From: Pseudomonadota bacterium
GTDB taxonomy: Bacteria > Myxococcota_A > UBA796 > GCA-2862545
Reading direction: 5' to 3'
Assembly (NCBI GenBank): GCA_947505245.1
Contig: CANNIZ010000024.1
Span: 1-62,296, forward strand
Length of the DNA stretch: 62,296 nucleotides
Shown: positions 32,948 through 42,400 of the stretch, in pieces
Layout of the letters: every line of letters begins with the position of its first letter
Position numbering within the stretch: the stretch's first letter is position 1
Program-made: the position numbers and the translations under genes
Notes under the pieces: generated by a model
Database searches by the model: none
Seen by the model: the letters and a program-made list of their open reading frames with translations, nothing else
Told to the model about the DNA's origin: nothing

Positions 32948-35860
32948 TTGCTGCTCGGTTTTGGACTCCATGCGGTCGCTGCTGCTGCCACGCTTCAGGT
33001 GGGGCCCACGCGCACGTACACGCAAATCCAGGACGCCATCGACGCCGCCGTCGACGGTGACCTGATCCAGATCGACGCGGGCATGTACAACGAGGCGCTC
33101 GACGTCGCCGTGAACGTCCACCTCCTGGGTGCCGGCTCGCTCACCACGATCGTTGACGCAGACGTTGGCCAGGACGTGGTGAATGTCTCGCGTGGCGCGG
33201 ACGTGGTCGTCACCGGGCTCGCGCTGCGCGGCGGCCGGCGCGGGGTGCGCGTCGATTCCGCGACGTTGGCGCTCGACGCGGTCGAGGTGGGGCCGAACAC
33301 CGGCGCGAACGACGGAGGCGGGCTGTCGGCCACCGACGCGGTCGTGGTGGTCGACGGCAGTAGGTTCGTCGGAAATGCCGCCACCGGGCGGGGCGGCGCG
33401 CTGTACGCCACGCAGTCCAGCGTGACCTTGCGGGACTCGCGCTTCGAAGGAAACGCCGCGCCGCGCGGCGGTGGGCTGTTTGTCAGCGGCGGCGCGCTCG
33501 CGATGGAGCGGTGCGACGTGGTGGGCAACGCGGCGACGCTGGACGGCGGCGGCGTGGTCGTCCAGGCAGACGCGTCGGCGACGCTGGTGGACGACGTGCT
33601 CGTGAACAATTCGGCCCGGGCAGGAGGCGGTCTGTACGCGTCGGGCAGCGGCACGCGGGTGGCGCTCACGGACACGGGGGTGGCGTCGAACACGTCCCTC
33701 GCGGACGCCGCTGGTGTGTTGGTGGACGCGGGCGCTGCGGTCACGTCCACCCGCGGCGCGTATGCCCAGCACGAAGCCACAGGGTTGGGCGCGGGCGTGG
33801 TCGTTTCCGACGACGCGCGCTGGGACGGCGTCGGCGACCTGTTCGCGGGAAACGATGTCGGGACCGGCCTCGGCGGGGCGCTGTACGTCGACGGGCAGGC
33901 CGCGGTGTCGCTCGCGGGGGCGACGTTCGCGTTGAACGGCGCGGGGCGCGGAGGTGCGGTTTACGCGGCCACCGACGGTTCGCTCGTGTTCGATGCGGTG
34001 GTGTTCGACCACAACACGGCCGACGAGCGCGGCGGGGCGATCGCGTTCGTCCCCTCGGGGGCCGGCGCCCTGGCGGTTTCGCGCGCGCGGTTCGTCAACA
34101 ACAGCGTCACCTCTCCGGGCGCAGACGGAGGCGCGCTGTGGGCGTCCGGCGGGTCGGTGGCGCTGCGTCGAAACGTGTTCAACGGCAACCGCGCGCCGGC
34201 CAACGGTGGGGCCGCAGCCTTCGTGTCGGCCGCTATCCTCGATGTTTCAGGCGACTCCTGGTGCGGCAACACCGCCGCGCGGGGCGGCGCCCTGCACGCC
34301 TCCGCGTCGGGCTCGGTCGCGTTTCGGAATGAGGTCTTCGCGGACGATCGCGCGACCGGCCAGGGCGGCGCCGTGTACTTCGACGGCGGGCCGGACGTGC
34401 TGCTCGCGTCGGCCACGTTCGTCGCGAACCAGGCGAGTGAAGGGGGGGCTGTCTACCTGAAGGACACGGGCGCCCACCTGCGCGAGGTGCTGGTCGCCTT
34501 CACCGCAGGTGGCGACGGCGTCGCGGGCGCCTCGGCCTCGCCAGAGAACTACACGTTCACCGCGGACGCGTTCTTCGACAACGCCCTCGCGAACCTCGGC
34601 GGGGCGCTGTCGTCCGTGTCGTTGCCCGGCAGCACCGTCACCGGAGACCCCGGGCTCGCGCGGTTCTCGAACGACGGAAATTGCGACAACGACGCGCTTT
34701 GGCTGGACGTCGGCTCGCCGCTGATCGACGCGGGAGACGCCGCGCGCAAGGACCCGGACGGGTCGCGCGCCGACATCGGCGCTTATGGCGGACCAGACGC
34801 GGATCCAGCGTGGTTCCGGGACGTCGACAACGACGGCCACATCGCGATGGTGGACTGCGACGACCTGGATCCCACGATCGCGGCCACGTCCCCCTGGTAC
34901 TTCGACGGCGACGGTGATGGGTACGGCGGCCCGACGTCGATCGGGGCCTGCGCGCCGCCACCCGGGTACTTCGCCGCGAACGACGACTGCGACGACGGCG
35001 ACGTGGTCATCCACCCCAACGCGGTCGAAGACTGCACCAGCAGCGTCGACCAGAACTGCGACGGCTCGGCCGGCTCGGCCGACGGCGACGGAGATGACGC
35101 GATCGCGTGCACCGACTGTGACGACGCCGATGACACGAGGTTCCCCGGCGCCGACGAGCTGTGTGACGGGGTCGACCAGGACTGTGACGGTGTCGTCGAC
35201 AACGGCGCCGTCAGCGGCACGTCCACGTACTTCCGCGACGCCGACGGGGACGGCTACGGCGACGATGCGGCCTCCTTCGACGCGTGCGCGCTGCCCGGCG
35301 GCTACGCGACGCGCGGCGGCGATTGCGCGGACGAAGACGCGAGCCAGCACCCGGGCGCGGTGGAGGCTTGCACAGACGCGATCGACCGCAATTGCGACGG
35401 CCACGCGGGGAGCGTCGACTTCGACGGCGACGGGTACCCGGGGTGTGAAGACTGCGACGACGCGGACGACGCGGTGTTCCCCGGCGCCGCCGACGTGTGC
35501 AATGGCGCCGACGACGACTGTGACGGCGCTGTCGACGAGGCGATCGAGCTGGTCGAGCCGGTGTTCCCGGACGTTGACGGCGACGGCTTCGGCGACGCGT
35601 CCGCGCCGTTGTACAGCTGCGACCCGCCTGCGGGCTTCCTCGCCGACGGGTCTGATTGCGACGACGCGGACGCGGCGATCCACCCTGGCGTGGAAGACGT
35701 GCCAGGCGGCGCGTTCGACGAGAATTGCGACGGGCTAGAGCCGGAGGTGGTCGACATCGCCGTGGAGCCCCCCGGCTGCGGGTCGTGCGCGCACGCGGAC
35801 GGTCGGTTCGTCGGGTTGTGGCTGTTCGGGCTGCTCCTCGCGCGGAGGCGTCGCTCGTGA
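32948..35860 (+). CDS. Second secreted beta-helix / MopE-repeat protein with MYXO-CTERM tail
   Basis: This is a paralogue of the preceding gene: 970 residues, same order of parts. It starts at TTG 32948, 12 nt after the previous stop, with GGAGG (32938-32942) upstream. It has a signal peptide (MLLGFGLHAVAAAATLQVGP), a beta-helix (about 20-630) beginning PTRTYTQIQDAIDAAVDGDL as in its partner, about six MopE modules (about 635-940; ECDD-type sites such as DCDDADDAVFPGAADVCNGA), and the tail GCGSCAHADGRFVGLWLFGL followed by LLARRRRS. Its shorter module array suggests repeat loss or gain since duplication. Its stop overlaps the GTG of the thioredoxin-like lipoprotein. Confidence 0.9.
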   Translation: MLLGFGLHAVAAAATLQVGPTRTYTQIQDAIDAAVDGDLIQIDAGMYNEALDVAVNVHLLGAGSLTTIVDADVGQDVVNVSRGADVVVTGLALRGGRRGVRVDSATLALDAVEVGPNTGANDGGGLSATDAVVVVDGSRFVGNAATGRGGALYATQSSVTLRDSRFEGNAAPRGGGLFVSGGALAMERCDVVGNAATLDGGGVVVQADASATLVDDVLVNNSARAGGGLYASGSGTRVALTDTGVASNTSLADAAGVLVDAGAAVTSTRGAYAQHEATGLGAGVVVSDDARWDGVGDLFAGNDVGTGLGGALYVDGQAAVSLAGATFALNGAGRGGAVYAATDGSLVFDAVVFDHNTADERGGAIAFVPSGAGALAVSRARFVNNSVTSPGADGGALWASGGSVALRRNVFNGNRAPANGGAAAFVSAAILDVSGDSWCGNTAARGGALHASASGSVAFRNEVFADDRATGQGGAVYFDGGPDVLLASATFVANQASEGGAVYLKDTGAHLREVLVAFTAGGDGVAGASASPENYTFTADAFFDNALANLGGALSSVSLPGSTVTGDPGLARFSNDGNCDNDALWLDVGSPLIDAGDAARKDPDGSRADIGAYGGPDADPAWFRDVDNDGHIAMVDCDDLDPTIAATSPWYFDGDGDGYGGPTSIGACAPPPGYFAANDDCDDGDVVIHPNAVEDCTSSVDQNCDGSAGSADGDGDDAIACTDCDDADDTRFPGADELCDGVDQDCDGVVDNGAVSGTSTYFRDADGDGYGDDAASFDACALPGGYATRGGDCADEDASQHPGAVEACTDAIDRNCDGHAGSVDFDGDGYPGCEDCDDADDAVFPGAADVCNGADDDCDGAVDEAIELVEPVFPDVDGDGFGDASAPLYSCDPPAGFLADGSDCDDADAAIHPGVEDVPGGAFDENCDGLEPEVVDIAVEPPGCGSCAHADGRFVGLWLFGLLLARRRRS

Positions 35861-36519
35861 TCGCCGCCCTTCTCGCGCTCGCGTGTGCGCCGAAGGCCGC
35901 TCCAGCGGTGGTGGCGCCGCCGGTGGAGGGCCCGCCGCCGCCGCCGTCGGAGAGGGTCCTGCTCGACGGCACCGAGCCCGTGATCGGGAACGCTTCAGCC
36001 ACCATCACGATTGTTCAATACAGCGACTTTCTGTGTGTGCATTGCGCGAAGGGCTTCGAGGTCCTGGCCGCGTACACCGACACCCACCCCGACGTGAAGC
36101 TCGTGTTCAAGACGTTCCCGCTGTCGATGGAGTGCAACCCGGAGCTCGGCGTGTCCACGATCCCCGATCGCTGCACGCTCGCGTACGTCGCCGAGTGCGG
36201 CGCGCGCGCGGGTCGGTTCCGCGAGACGGCGGCGGCGATCTATTCGGACATCGCCACGCTCGGCGCCGCCGGCGCTACACCCGACGCGCTCGCGAAGATC
36301 GCCGGTCGCGCGGCGCTCGATCCAGTCGCGCTGCAGGGGTGTGTCGCCGATGCCACCGTCCGCGACGCCGTGATGGCAGACGCCCACGAGGGCATGCGCC
36401 TGCGCATTCGCGGCACGCCCTCGTTCTGGCTCACCCGCGACGGGCGACCTGGCTTCGAACTCTTCGAAGGTGACCCCGCGCAGGTCGTCACCCGACTCGA
36501 TCAATGGAGGACCCCGTGA
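35857..36519 (+). CDS. DsbA-like thioredoxin-fold lipoprotein
   Basis: The start is GTG 35857 in a GTGA overlap with the beta-helix gene; GGAGG lies at 35844-35848. The 220-residue product has a short lipobox signal (MIAALLALAC, Cys10), a Pro-rich tether, and a DsbA-type thioredoxin fold: ITIVQYSDFLCVHCAKGFEV with the active-site pair Cys60-x-x-Cys63, then VFKTFPLSMEC, a helical insertion with further Cys, and the cis-proline loop RIRGTPSFWLTRDG. It should act at the envelope as a disulfide oxidase or isomerase. Its coupling to two very Cys-rich secreted proteins suggests they are its clients. This is inference from context. Confidence 0.88.
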   Translation: MIAALLALACAPKAAPAVVAPPVEGPPPPPSERVLLDGTEPVIGNASATITIVQYSDFLCVHCAKGFEVLAAYTDTHPDVKLVFKTFPLSMECNPELGVSTIPDRCTLAYVAECGARAGRFRETAAAIYSDIATLGAAGATPDALAKIAGRAALDPVALQGCVADATVRDAVMADAHEGMRLRIRGTPSFWLTRDGRPGFELFEGDPAQVVTRLDQWRTP

Positions 36520-37442
36520 CGCGTTCGTTCTGCCTCGCTCTCGTACTCGCCGCGTGTGGTCCCGGTGACGACACCGACACGAGCGCCAACGATTCCGACA
36601 GCGACACCGACGCGGATTCGGACAGCGACACCGATTCGGACACGGACGCGGCGACCTGCGCGCGCTGGACCGCGGATCGCGCGAACCTCTCCGAGGGGAC
36701 GTGGAGCGGCAGCACCTCGACGTGTGACGCCGGGACGTTGTCGGCGGACGCGCACGCGAACACGTTGCGCCTCGTGAACCTGTACCGGTCGTTGGCAGGG
36801 CTCCCGGCGGTCACGGAAGACGCCGGCAAGTCTGGGCTTGCGCAGGCGTGCGCGCTGATCATGCAGGCGAACGGCTCGTTGAACCACTACCCGTCGAGCG
36901 ATTCGGCCTGCTACACCGCGGACGGCGCCGCCGGCGCGGGCAGCAGCAACATCGCGAGCGGCCCGTCGGTGATGGCCGTGGACATGTACGTCGCCGACTG
37001 GGGGAACGAGACCACGCTCGGGCATCGGCGGTGGATCTTGTCGAATTCCCTCGGCCCGATCGGCATCGGCGGCACCAGCGGCTTCTCGTGCCTCCAGGTC
37101 ATCGGCGGCTCGGGCAACGCGGGGGCCGCGTGGACGGCGTTCCCGAAGGGTCGCATGCCGATCGCGGCGTGGACCGCGTCGTACGTGGGCCTCGACAGCA
37201 CGGGCTGGACCGTGCAGAGCGACAGCATCGACCTGAACAGCGCGACGGTCACCGTCACGCGCGACGGCACCACGCCTTTGGACGTGAACGTCGTCGCATT
37301 GTCCGGCGGCTACGGCAGCAGCTACGCGATCAACATCCTCCCGCAGGGCTGGGTCACCGAGGTGGGGCACACGTACCACGTCGAGCTGGCGGGCACGTCC
37401 ACGGCGATCAGCTACGACGTGGACCCGATCGGCTGCAACTGA
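36516..37442 (+). CDS. CAP/SCP-domain lipoprotein
   Basis: The start is GTG 36516 in a GTGA overlap with the thioredoxin-like gene, with GGAGG (36506-36510) 5 nt upstream. An in-frame ATG at 36504 is less likely. The 308-residue product has lipobox LAAC (Cys14) followed by a striking Asp/Ser/Thr tether (about 17-45). The CAP (cysteine-rich secretory, SCP) domain contains TLRLVNLYRSLAGLPAVTED, ALIMQANGSLNHYPSSDSAC and GNETTLGHRRWILSNSLGPI. Candidate metal or catalytic residues are the His in LNHY, the Glu in GNET and the His in GHRRW. Bacterial CAP proteins are secreted with poorly known roles. It is the last gene of the operon, convergent with the kinase 3 nt away. Confidence 0.85.
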   Translation: MTRSFCLALVLAACGPGDDTDTSANDSDSDTDADSDSDTDSDTDAATCARWTADRANLSEGTWSGSTSTCDAGTLSADAHANTLRLVNLYRSLAGLPAVTEDAGKSGLAQACALIMQANGSLNHYPSSDSACYTADGAAGAGSSNIASGPSVMAVDMYVADWGNETTLGHRRWILSNSLGPIGIGGTSGFSCLQVIGGSGNAGAAWTAFPKGRMPIAAWTASYVGLDSTGWTVQSDSIDLNSATVTVTRDGTTPLDVNVVALSGGYGSSYAINILPQGWVTEVGHTYHVELAGTSTAISYDVDPIGCN

Positions 37443-37445
37443 CGA

Positions 37446-39290
37446 TCACAGCGGAACGTTCGCCAGGACGTGGACCGCGCCCGTCGAGGTTCGCGGCAGC
37501 TTGACGCCCCAAAGCTCCTTCTCGATGCAGGTCTTCGTCGTCCCGGACGCGCCGTCGATCACCGTCGCCGAGGACACCTTGCCCGACGTCTCGATCATCA
37601 ACTCGACAGCGGCCTTGCGGGCCTGCGGCGTGCACTTCTTCGAGACCGAAGGTCCGATCTTGTCGCGCAACGCGACGAGGATGCCGTCGCGCTCCTTGGC
37701 GAGCGCGGCGTCCTTGGTGGTGGTGATGTCCACCGCGCCGGAGGCCGCGCCAGGCGCCGCGGCAGCGCTCTTCAGCGCGAGGGGATCGAGCTCGACGATC
37801 GTGACGGGGAGCGGCGGAGGGCTGAACCAGCCGAAGGCGCCGGCCCCGGCGCCGAGCACGATCAGCGCACCCAGCGTGGTGAGGCCGATGATCAACAGCG
37901 CGCTGGTCATGCCGCCGATCAACGACACCGCGGTGCTCGAGCCGCTTGGAGTGCGGCGCGGGCGCGGGGCGGGCGTTGGGATGCGGTGCGGAGAGGCCGC
38001 AGGCGGCGGGGCCGCAGCCGCAGGCATTGGGGCGGCGGGGGCCGGCGCGGGCGGCTGCGCCGCGGGCGGTGGAGGTGGAGGTGGCGCGGCCTTCGACGGC
38101 GGGCCGGGGACCCACTGCGTCGGCGACGGCGCGTCGACCGTGCGGTTCGCAGGCATCGAGTCGACCGTGCCGGGGCGCCGCGGGGGCGAGCCGGTCCAGT
38201 CGTCGCCCCCGAACGTCTCTTGCGAGCGGAGATCGAGCGTCCCGTCGCCGCGCACGACGGGCGGCGTGTTCGATGCGAGCGGTTCCGGACCGTCCGTCCG
38301 CTTCGCGGGCGCCACGGCCTGACCTGCGAGCCGCGCGAGGACCTGCTGAAGCGTCCAACGATCCTGCGGCTGCGGGCGCATCATGTTGTCGATGCAGTCC
38401 TGGAGGACGATTCGTCCTTCCGCGTCCTCGCACGGCGGCAGCTGCGGCGGGATCTGCTGCAGCAGCTCGTCGTGGCTGTGGTCGATGTCCAGGCGCTGCG
38501 TGAAATGGACGGGCACATGCCCGCTCACGAGATGGAACACGAGCCCACCCGCGGAGAATACGTCGGTCGCGGGGGACGGCGCCTGCCCGACGAATTGCTC
38601 GGGAGCTGCGTACTCGGGGGTGCCGACGAACGCGCCAACGCGCGTGAGGCCCTGGCCCATGCCGCCCGACATCTTCGCGATGCCAAAGTCCGTGACTTTG
38701 ATGTGCGGGACCGTGTCCTTGTCGACGGGCTGGGCGAGGAGGACGTTGTCGGGCTTGAGATCGCGATGGACGACGCCGCGCTGGTGGGCCGTGTCGAGCG
38801 CTTGAAGGATCTGCTTCAAGATGCCCATCGCGACCTTCGGCGCGAGCGGCCCGTGCTGCTCGAGGTGGCCGGAGAGGCTGCCGCCGTGCTCGAACAACGT
38901 CACGAGGTAGGGCGCGTGACCTGTGCGGTGCACGAAGCCGCGACACTCGACGATGTGCGGGTGGGCGAGCTCCTGGAGGATCTGCGCCTCGTTCGAAAGG
39001 CGGCGCAGGAACGGACCGGCGTCGCGCTGGGTATAAAGCACCTTGATCGCGAGGTCTGGCGGCTGCGGCGTGCCCGACGCGTCGACCTCCCGCGCCAGGT
39101 ACGTGAGGCCGGCCCCTCCGACGGCGAGCGGCTTCACGATGTAGTAGTGCCGATCGAGCGTGTCGCCAGCGGCGAGCAGGTCGCCCCAGCCCTTCTTGGG
39201 CTTCGCGGCGCTGCACGTCAAGTTGGGGCAACGCTCCGGGTCTTCCGTGAACGTCGTCAGGCACTTTGCGCAGTAACGGGTGCTCGCCAT
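37446..39290 (-). CDS. Ser/Thr protein kinase with N-terminal zinc ribbon and AgmX-like C-terminus
   Basis: This 614-residue inner-membrane kinase has an N-terminal Cys cluster (Cys7, Cys10, Cys21, Cys26), suggesting a zinc ribbon. The PknB-type catalytic domain (about 45-320) has Lys83 in LAIKVLYT, Glu101, HRDLKPDNVLL with Asp177, DFG at 201-203 and GTPEYAAPEQF; all key residues are present. A long Pro/Ala-rich linker follows, then one membrane helix (about 458-487, LIIGLTTLGALIVLGAGAGA). The C-terminal extracytoplasmic domain has two Cys (KKCTPQ, KTCIEK) and resembles the AgmX/PglI C-terminal or TonB-like fold. The ATG at 39290 has no Shine-Dalgarno sequence. It is divergent from the giant MopE lipoprotein and convergent with the beta-helix operon, so it may sense envelope state. 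Confidence 0.88.
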   Translation of the reverse strand: MASTRYCAKCLTTFTEDPERCPNLTCSAAKPKKGWGDLLAAGDTLDRHYYIVKPLAVGGAGLTYLAREVDASGTPQPPDLAIKVLYTQRDAGPFLRRLSNEAQILQELAHPHIVECRGFVHRTGHAPYLVTLFEHGGSLSGHLEQHGPLAPKVAMGILKQILQALDTAHQRGVVHRDLKPDNVLLAQPVDKDTVPHIKVTDFGIAKMSGGMGQGLTRVGAFVGTPEYAAPEQFVGQAPSPATDVFSAGGLVFHLVSGHVPVHFTQRLDIDHSHDELLQQIPPQLPPCEDAEGRIVLQDCIDNMMRPQPQDRWTLQQVLARLAGQAVAPAKRTDGPEPLASNTPPVVRGDGTLDLRSQETFGGDDWTGSPPRRPGTVDSMPANRTVDAPSPTQWVPGPPSKAAPPPPPPPAAQPPAPAPAAPMPAAAAPPPAASPHRIPTPAPRPRRTPSGSSTAVSLIGGMTSALLIIGLTTLGALIVLGAGAGAFGWFSPPPLPVTIVELDPLALKSAAAAPGAASGAVDITTTKDAALAKERDGILVALRDKIGPSVSKKCTPQARKAAVELMIETSGKVSSATVIDGASGTTKTCIEKELWGVKLPRTSTGAVHVLANVPL

Positions 39291-39299
39291 TGGGCGGTC

Positions 39300-39309
39300 A
39301 TGCTACCAC
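39300..39309 (-). promoter_or_regulatory. Left arm of 10-bp inverted repeat; candidate -10 for the kinase
   Basis: Read on the minus strand this is GTGGTAGCAT, an extended -10-like TGGTAGCAT, nine bases before the kinase ATG at 39290. It is the exact inverted copy of 39365-39374. Confidence 0.45.
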
Positions 39310-39364
39310 CCCCGCAGGACGATGTGCAGGATCGCCTTCGCCGCGATTCCGCGTGGCCGAGGTG

Positions 39365-39374
39365 TGGTAGCATT
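39365..39374 (+). promoter_or_regulatory. Right arm of 10-bp inverted repeat; candidate -10 for the giant lipoprotein
   Basis: GTGGTAGCAT on the plus strand lies 63 nt before ATG 39438. Each arm points at its own gene, so the pair could be twin divergent promoters or a shared operator. Confidence 0.45.
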
Positions 39375-39437
39375 CTGGGGTGAGCGGCCCGCGGGTGCGG
39401 GTGTTCCGTCGTTCGTTCGCTCGCCCTGGGGGGTCGC

Positions 39438-42400
39438 ATGCGTTTGTTCCCATCGGTTTCGGGTCGGATGCTGGTGTTGATGGCGTTGCTCGCAGCGTGC
39501 AATCGCAAGCCGCTCGACGTGGACGGCGATGGCCTGTCGCCGGAAGACGGCGACTGCGATGACAACGACGCGTCGGTCGGCGTGGCCGGTGAGTGGTGGG
39601 TGGACGGCGACGGCGACGGGTACGGCGAAGGACAGGGGATCGTCGCGTGTGACCCACCCGCCCAGGGTGTGACGAGGGACGGCGACTGCGATGACGCCAA
39701 CGCGGAAGTGAACCCGGAAGCCGTTGAGCTTTGCAACGGCATGGACGACGACTGCGACGGCCTGATCGACGATGAGGCCGAGGCTGTGACCTGGTACGCC
39801 GACGTCGACGGCGACGGCTACGGCGACCCGTCGACGGGCGTGACCTCGTGTGCAGCGCCCGGTGAAGGCTTCGTGACCACCGCGTCGGACTGCGACGACG
39901 CAAACCAGGACGTGAACCCCGCCGCGACCGAGATCTGCAACAGCTTCGACGACGACTGCGACGGCGACGTCGACGAAGACCCGCCCGACTGGTACGTCGA
40001 CACGGACGGTGACGGCTACGGCGACGACGGGCAGACGATCGCCGCGTGTGAACAGCCGAGCGGCACGTCGAAGGACGCGGGCGACTGCGATGACGCGGAC
40101 TCGGCCTTCCACCCCGGCGCCACCGAAGACGACTGCGCGGACCCGAACGACTACAATTGCGACGGGTCGACGGGCTTCGTCGACGCCGACGGCGACACGT
40201 TCGGCGCCTGCGCCGAGTGTGATGATGGGAACGAGGCGATCAACCCCTCAGCCGCCGAGGTGTGCGACGGCGTCGACAACGACTGCGACGGCTCGATCGA
40301 CGGCGTGTTCGCGGTCGACGTGACGGCCTGGTACGCGGACGTGGACGGTGACGGGTTCGGAGACCCCGACGGCGCCGTGGTGTTCGGCTGCTCGGCGCCC
40401 ACCGGCACGGTCGGGAACGATCTCGATTGTGATGACGCCGTCGCCACGACGAACCCCGACGGTCAGGAGGTGTGTGACGCGGCCAACGCGGACGAAGACT
40501 GCGACGGCACGTCCGACGACCTCGACACCACCGCCACGGGCCAGACCCTGTGGTACCCCGACGTCGACCTCGACCTGTACGGCGACGAGACCGCGCCGGG
40601 CGTGCTCGCGTGTGACGCGCCGGCAGGCACGTCGGCCGACGCGACCGACTGCGATGACTCGGACAAGCTCTACAACCCGGGCGCGGTCGAGTCCGACTGC
40701 ACCGACAAGAACGACTACAACTGCGATGGCTCGACCGGCTTCGCCGACGCCGACAACGACGGCTTCGCGGCCTGTGCCGACTGCAACGACCTTGACGCGA
40801 ACATCAACTCGGGAGCGTCGGAGATCACCGGCGACCTCGTCGATCAGAACTGCGACGGCAAGGAGTCCTGCTTCGTCGACGCGGACAACGACGAACACGG
40901 CACCTCAGCCAAGGCGCTCTCCGCGGACCTCACGTGTGGGGCCGGCCTGTCCGTGGTTTCCGACGACTGCGACGACGGCGATAGCGGCGACTTTCCGGGC
41001 GCCGTGGAGCTGGTCGGCAACCTGGACGACGAAGACTGCAACGGAAAAGAGATGTGCTACCTCGACGCCGACGACGATGGCCACGGCGTTCCAGTCACCG
41101 CTGAGTCGTCGGACACGTCGTGCGGCACGCAACTCGCAACGACGCTAGACGACTGCGACGACACCAGCGGGATTACCTACCCGGGCGCCGCGGAGATCGT
41201 CGCCAACGGCAAGGACGAGGACTGCGACAACGGCGACACCTGTTACCTCGACGGCGACCGGGACACGTTCGGCGGCACCGCCACCGTGAACTCTGTCGAT
41301 CTCTCGTGTGTCGATCCCGGTGAATCCAAGGTCAACAACGACTGCGACGACGCGAACGCCGCCGCCTACCCCGGAGCGACCGAGCTCGTCGGCGACGGCA
41401 AGGACGAGGACTGCAACGCGCAAGAGCTGTGCTACACGGACGCCGATCAGGACCTGTACGGCACCTCCGTCACCGTCATCGAGTCCGCCGACGCCGGGTT
41501 CGTGTGCGACACCGCGAACAAGGAGGCGAAGGTCAACGGCGACTGCGACGACACCTACGCGGCCGCGCACCCGGGAGCCGTCGAGCTCGTCGGCAACGGC
41601 AAGGACGAGGACTGCAACGCGACTGAGCTCTGCTACGTCGACAACGACAAGGACACCTACGGGACGTCGGTCACGGTGGTCGAATCGGCCGACGCGGGAC
41701 TGACGTGTGATGTCGCGAACAAGGAGGCGAAGGTCTCTGGCGACTGCGACGACGCGAACGCGGGAGCGAACCCCGGCGTCGTCGAGTTGGTCGGCGACGG
41801 CATCGATCAGGACTGCGACACCCAGGAGCTCTGCTACGTCGACGCGGATCAGGACGCGTTCGGCACGTCGGTCACGATCATCGAGTCGGCGGACGCGGGT
41901 CTGACGTGCGATCTCGCGAGCAAGGAAGCGAAGGTCAGCGGCGACTGCAACGACGCCGACAAGACCGCCTACCCGGGCGCCGTCGAGGTCGTCGGCGACG
42001 GCAAGGACGAGGACTGCAACGCGATCGAGCTCTGCTACCAGGACAACGACCAGGACACGCAGGGCAGCAAGGTCGTCATCCCCGAGAGCAACGACGTCGG
42101 GCTCACGTGCGACACGGTCTCCAAGGAGTCGGTCAACAGCAACGACTGCAACGACGCCGACAAGACCGTCCTCACCGGCGGCGTGGAGGTGGTGGCCGAC
42201 GGCATCGATCAGGACTGCAACCTGGCCGACGCGTGCTACGTCGACGCTGACCTCGACAAGCAGGGCTCGAAGCTCACCACGCCGGGCAACGACCTCGACT
42301 GCATCGACGCGAACGAGTCCAAGGTCAACACCGACTGCGATGATACGGACCCGGGCGACTACCTCGGCGCGGTCGAGATCGTCGGCAACGGCGACGACGA

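Noticed and set aside
30200..34012. A 1270-codon minus-strand frame opposite the beta-helix/MopE genes
   Set aside because: It is a shadow of the repetitive GAC/GCG-rich coding strand. No start signal or domain is seen.
36504..36518. ATG at 36504 as start of the CAP lipoprotein
   Set aside because: It overlaps the ribosome-binding site GGAGG and puts four residues before the signal peptide. GTG 36516 has ideal spacing and a GTGA overlap.
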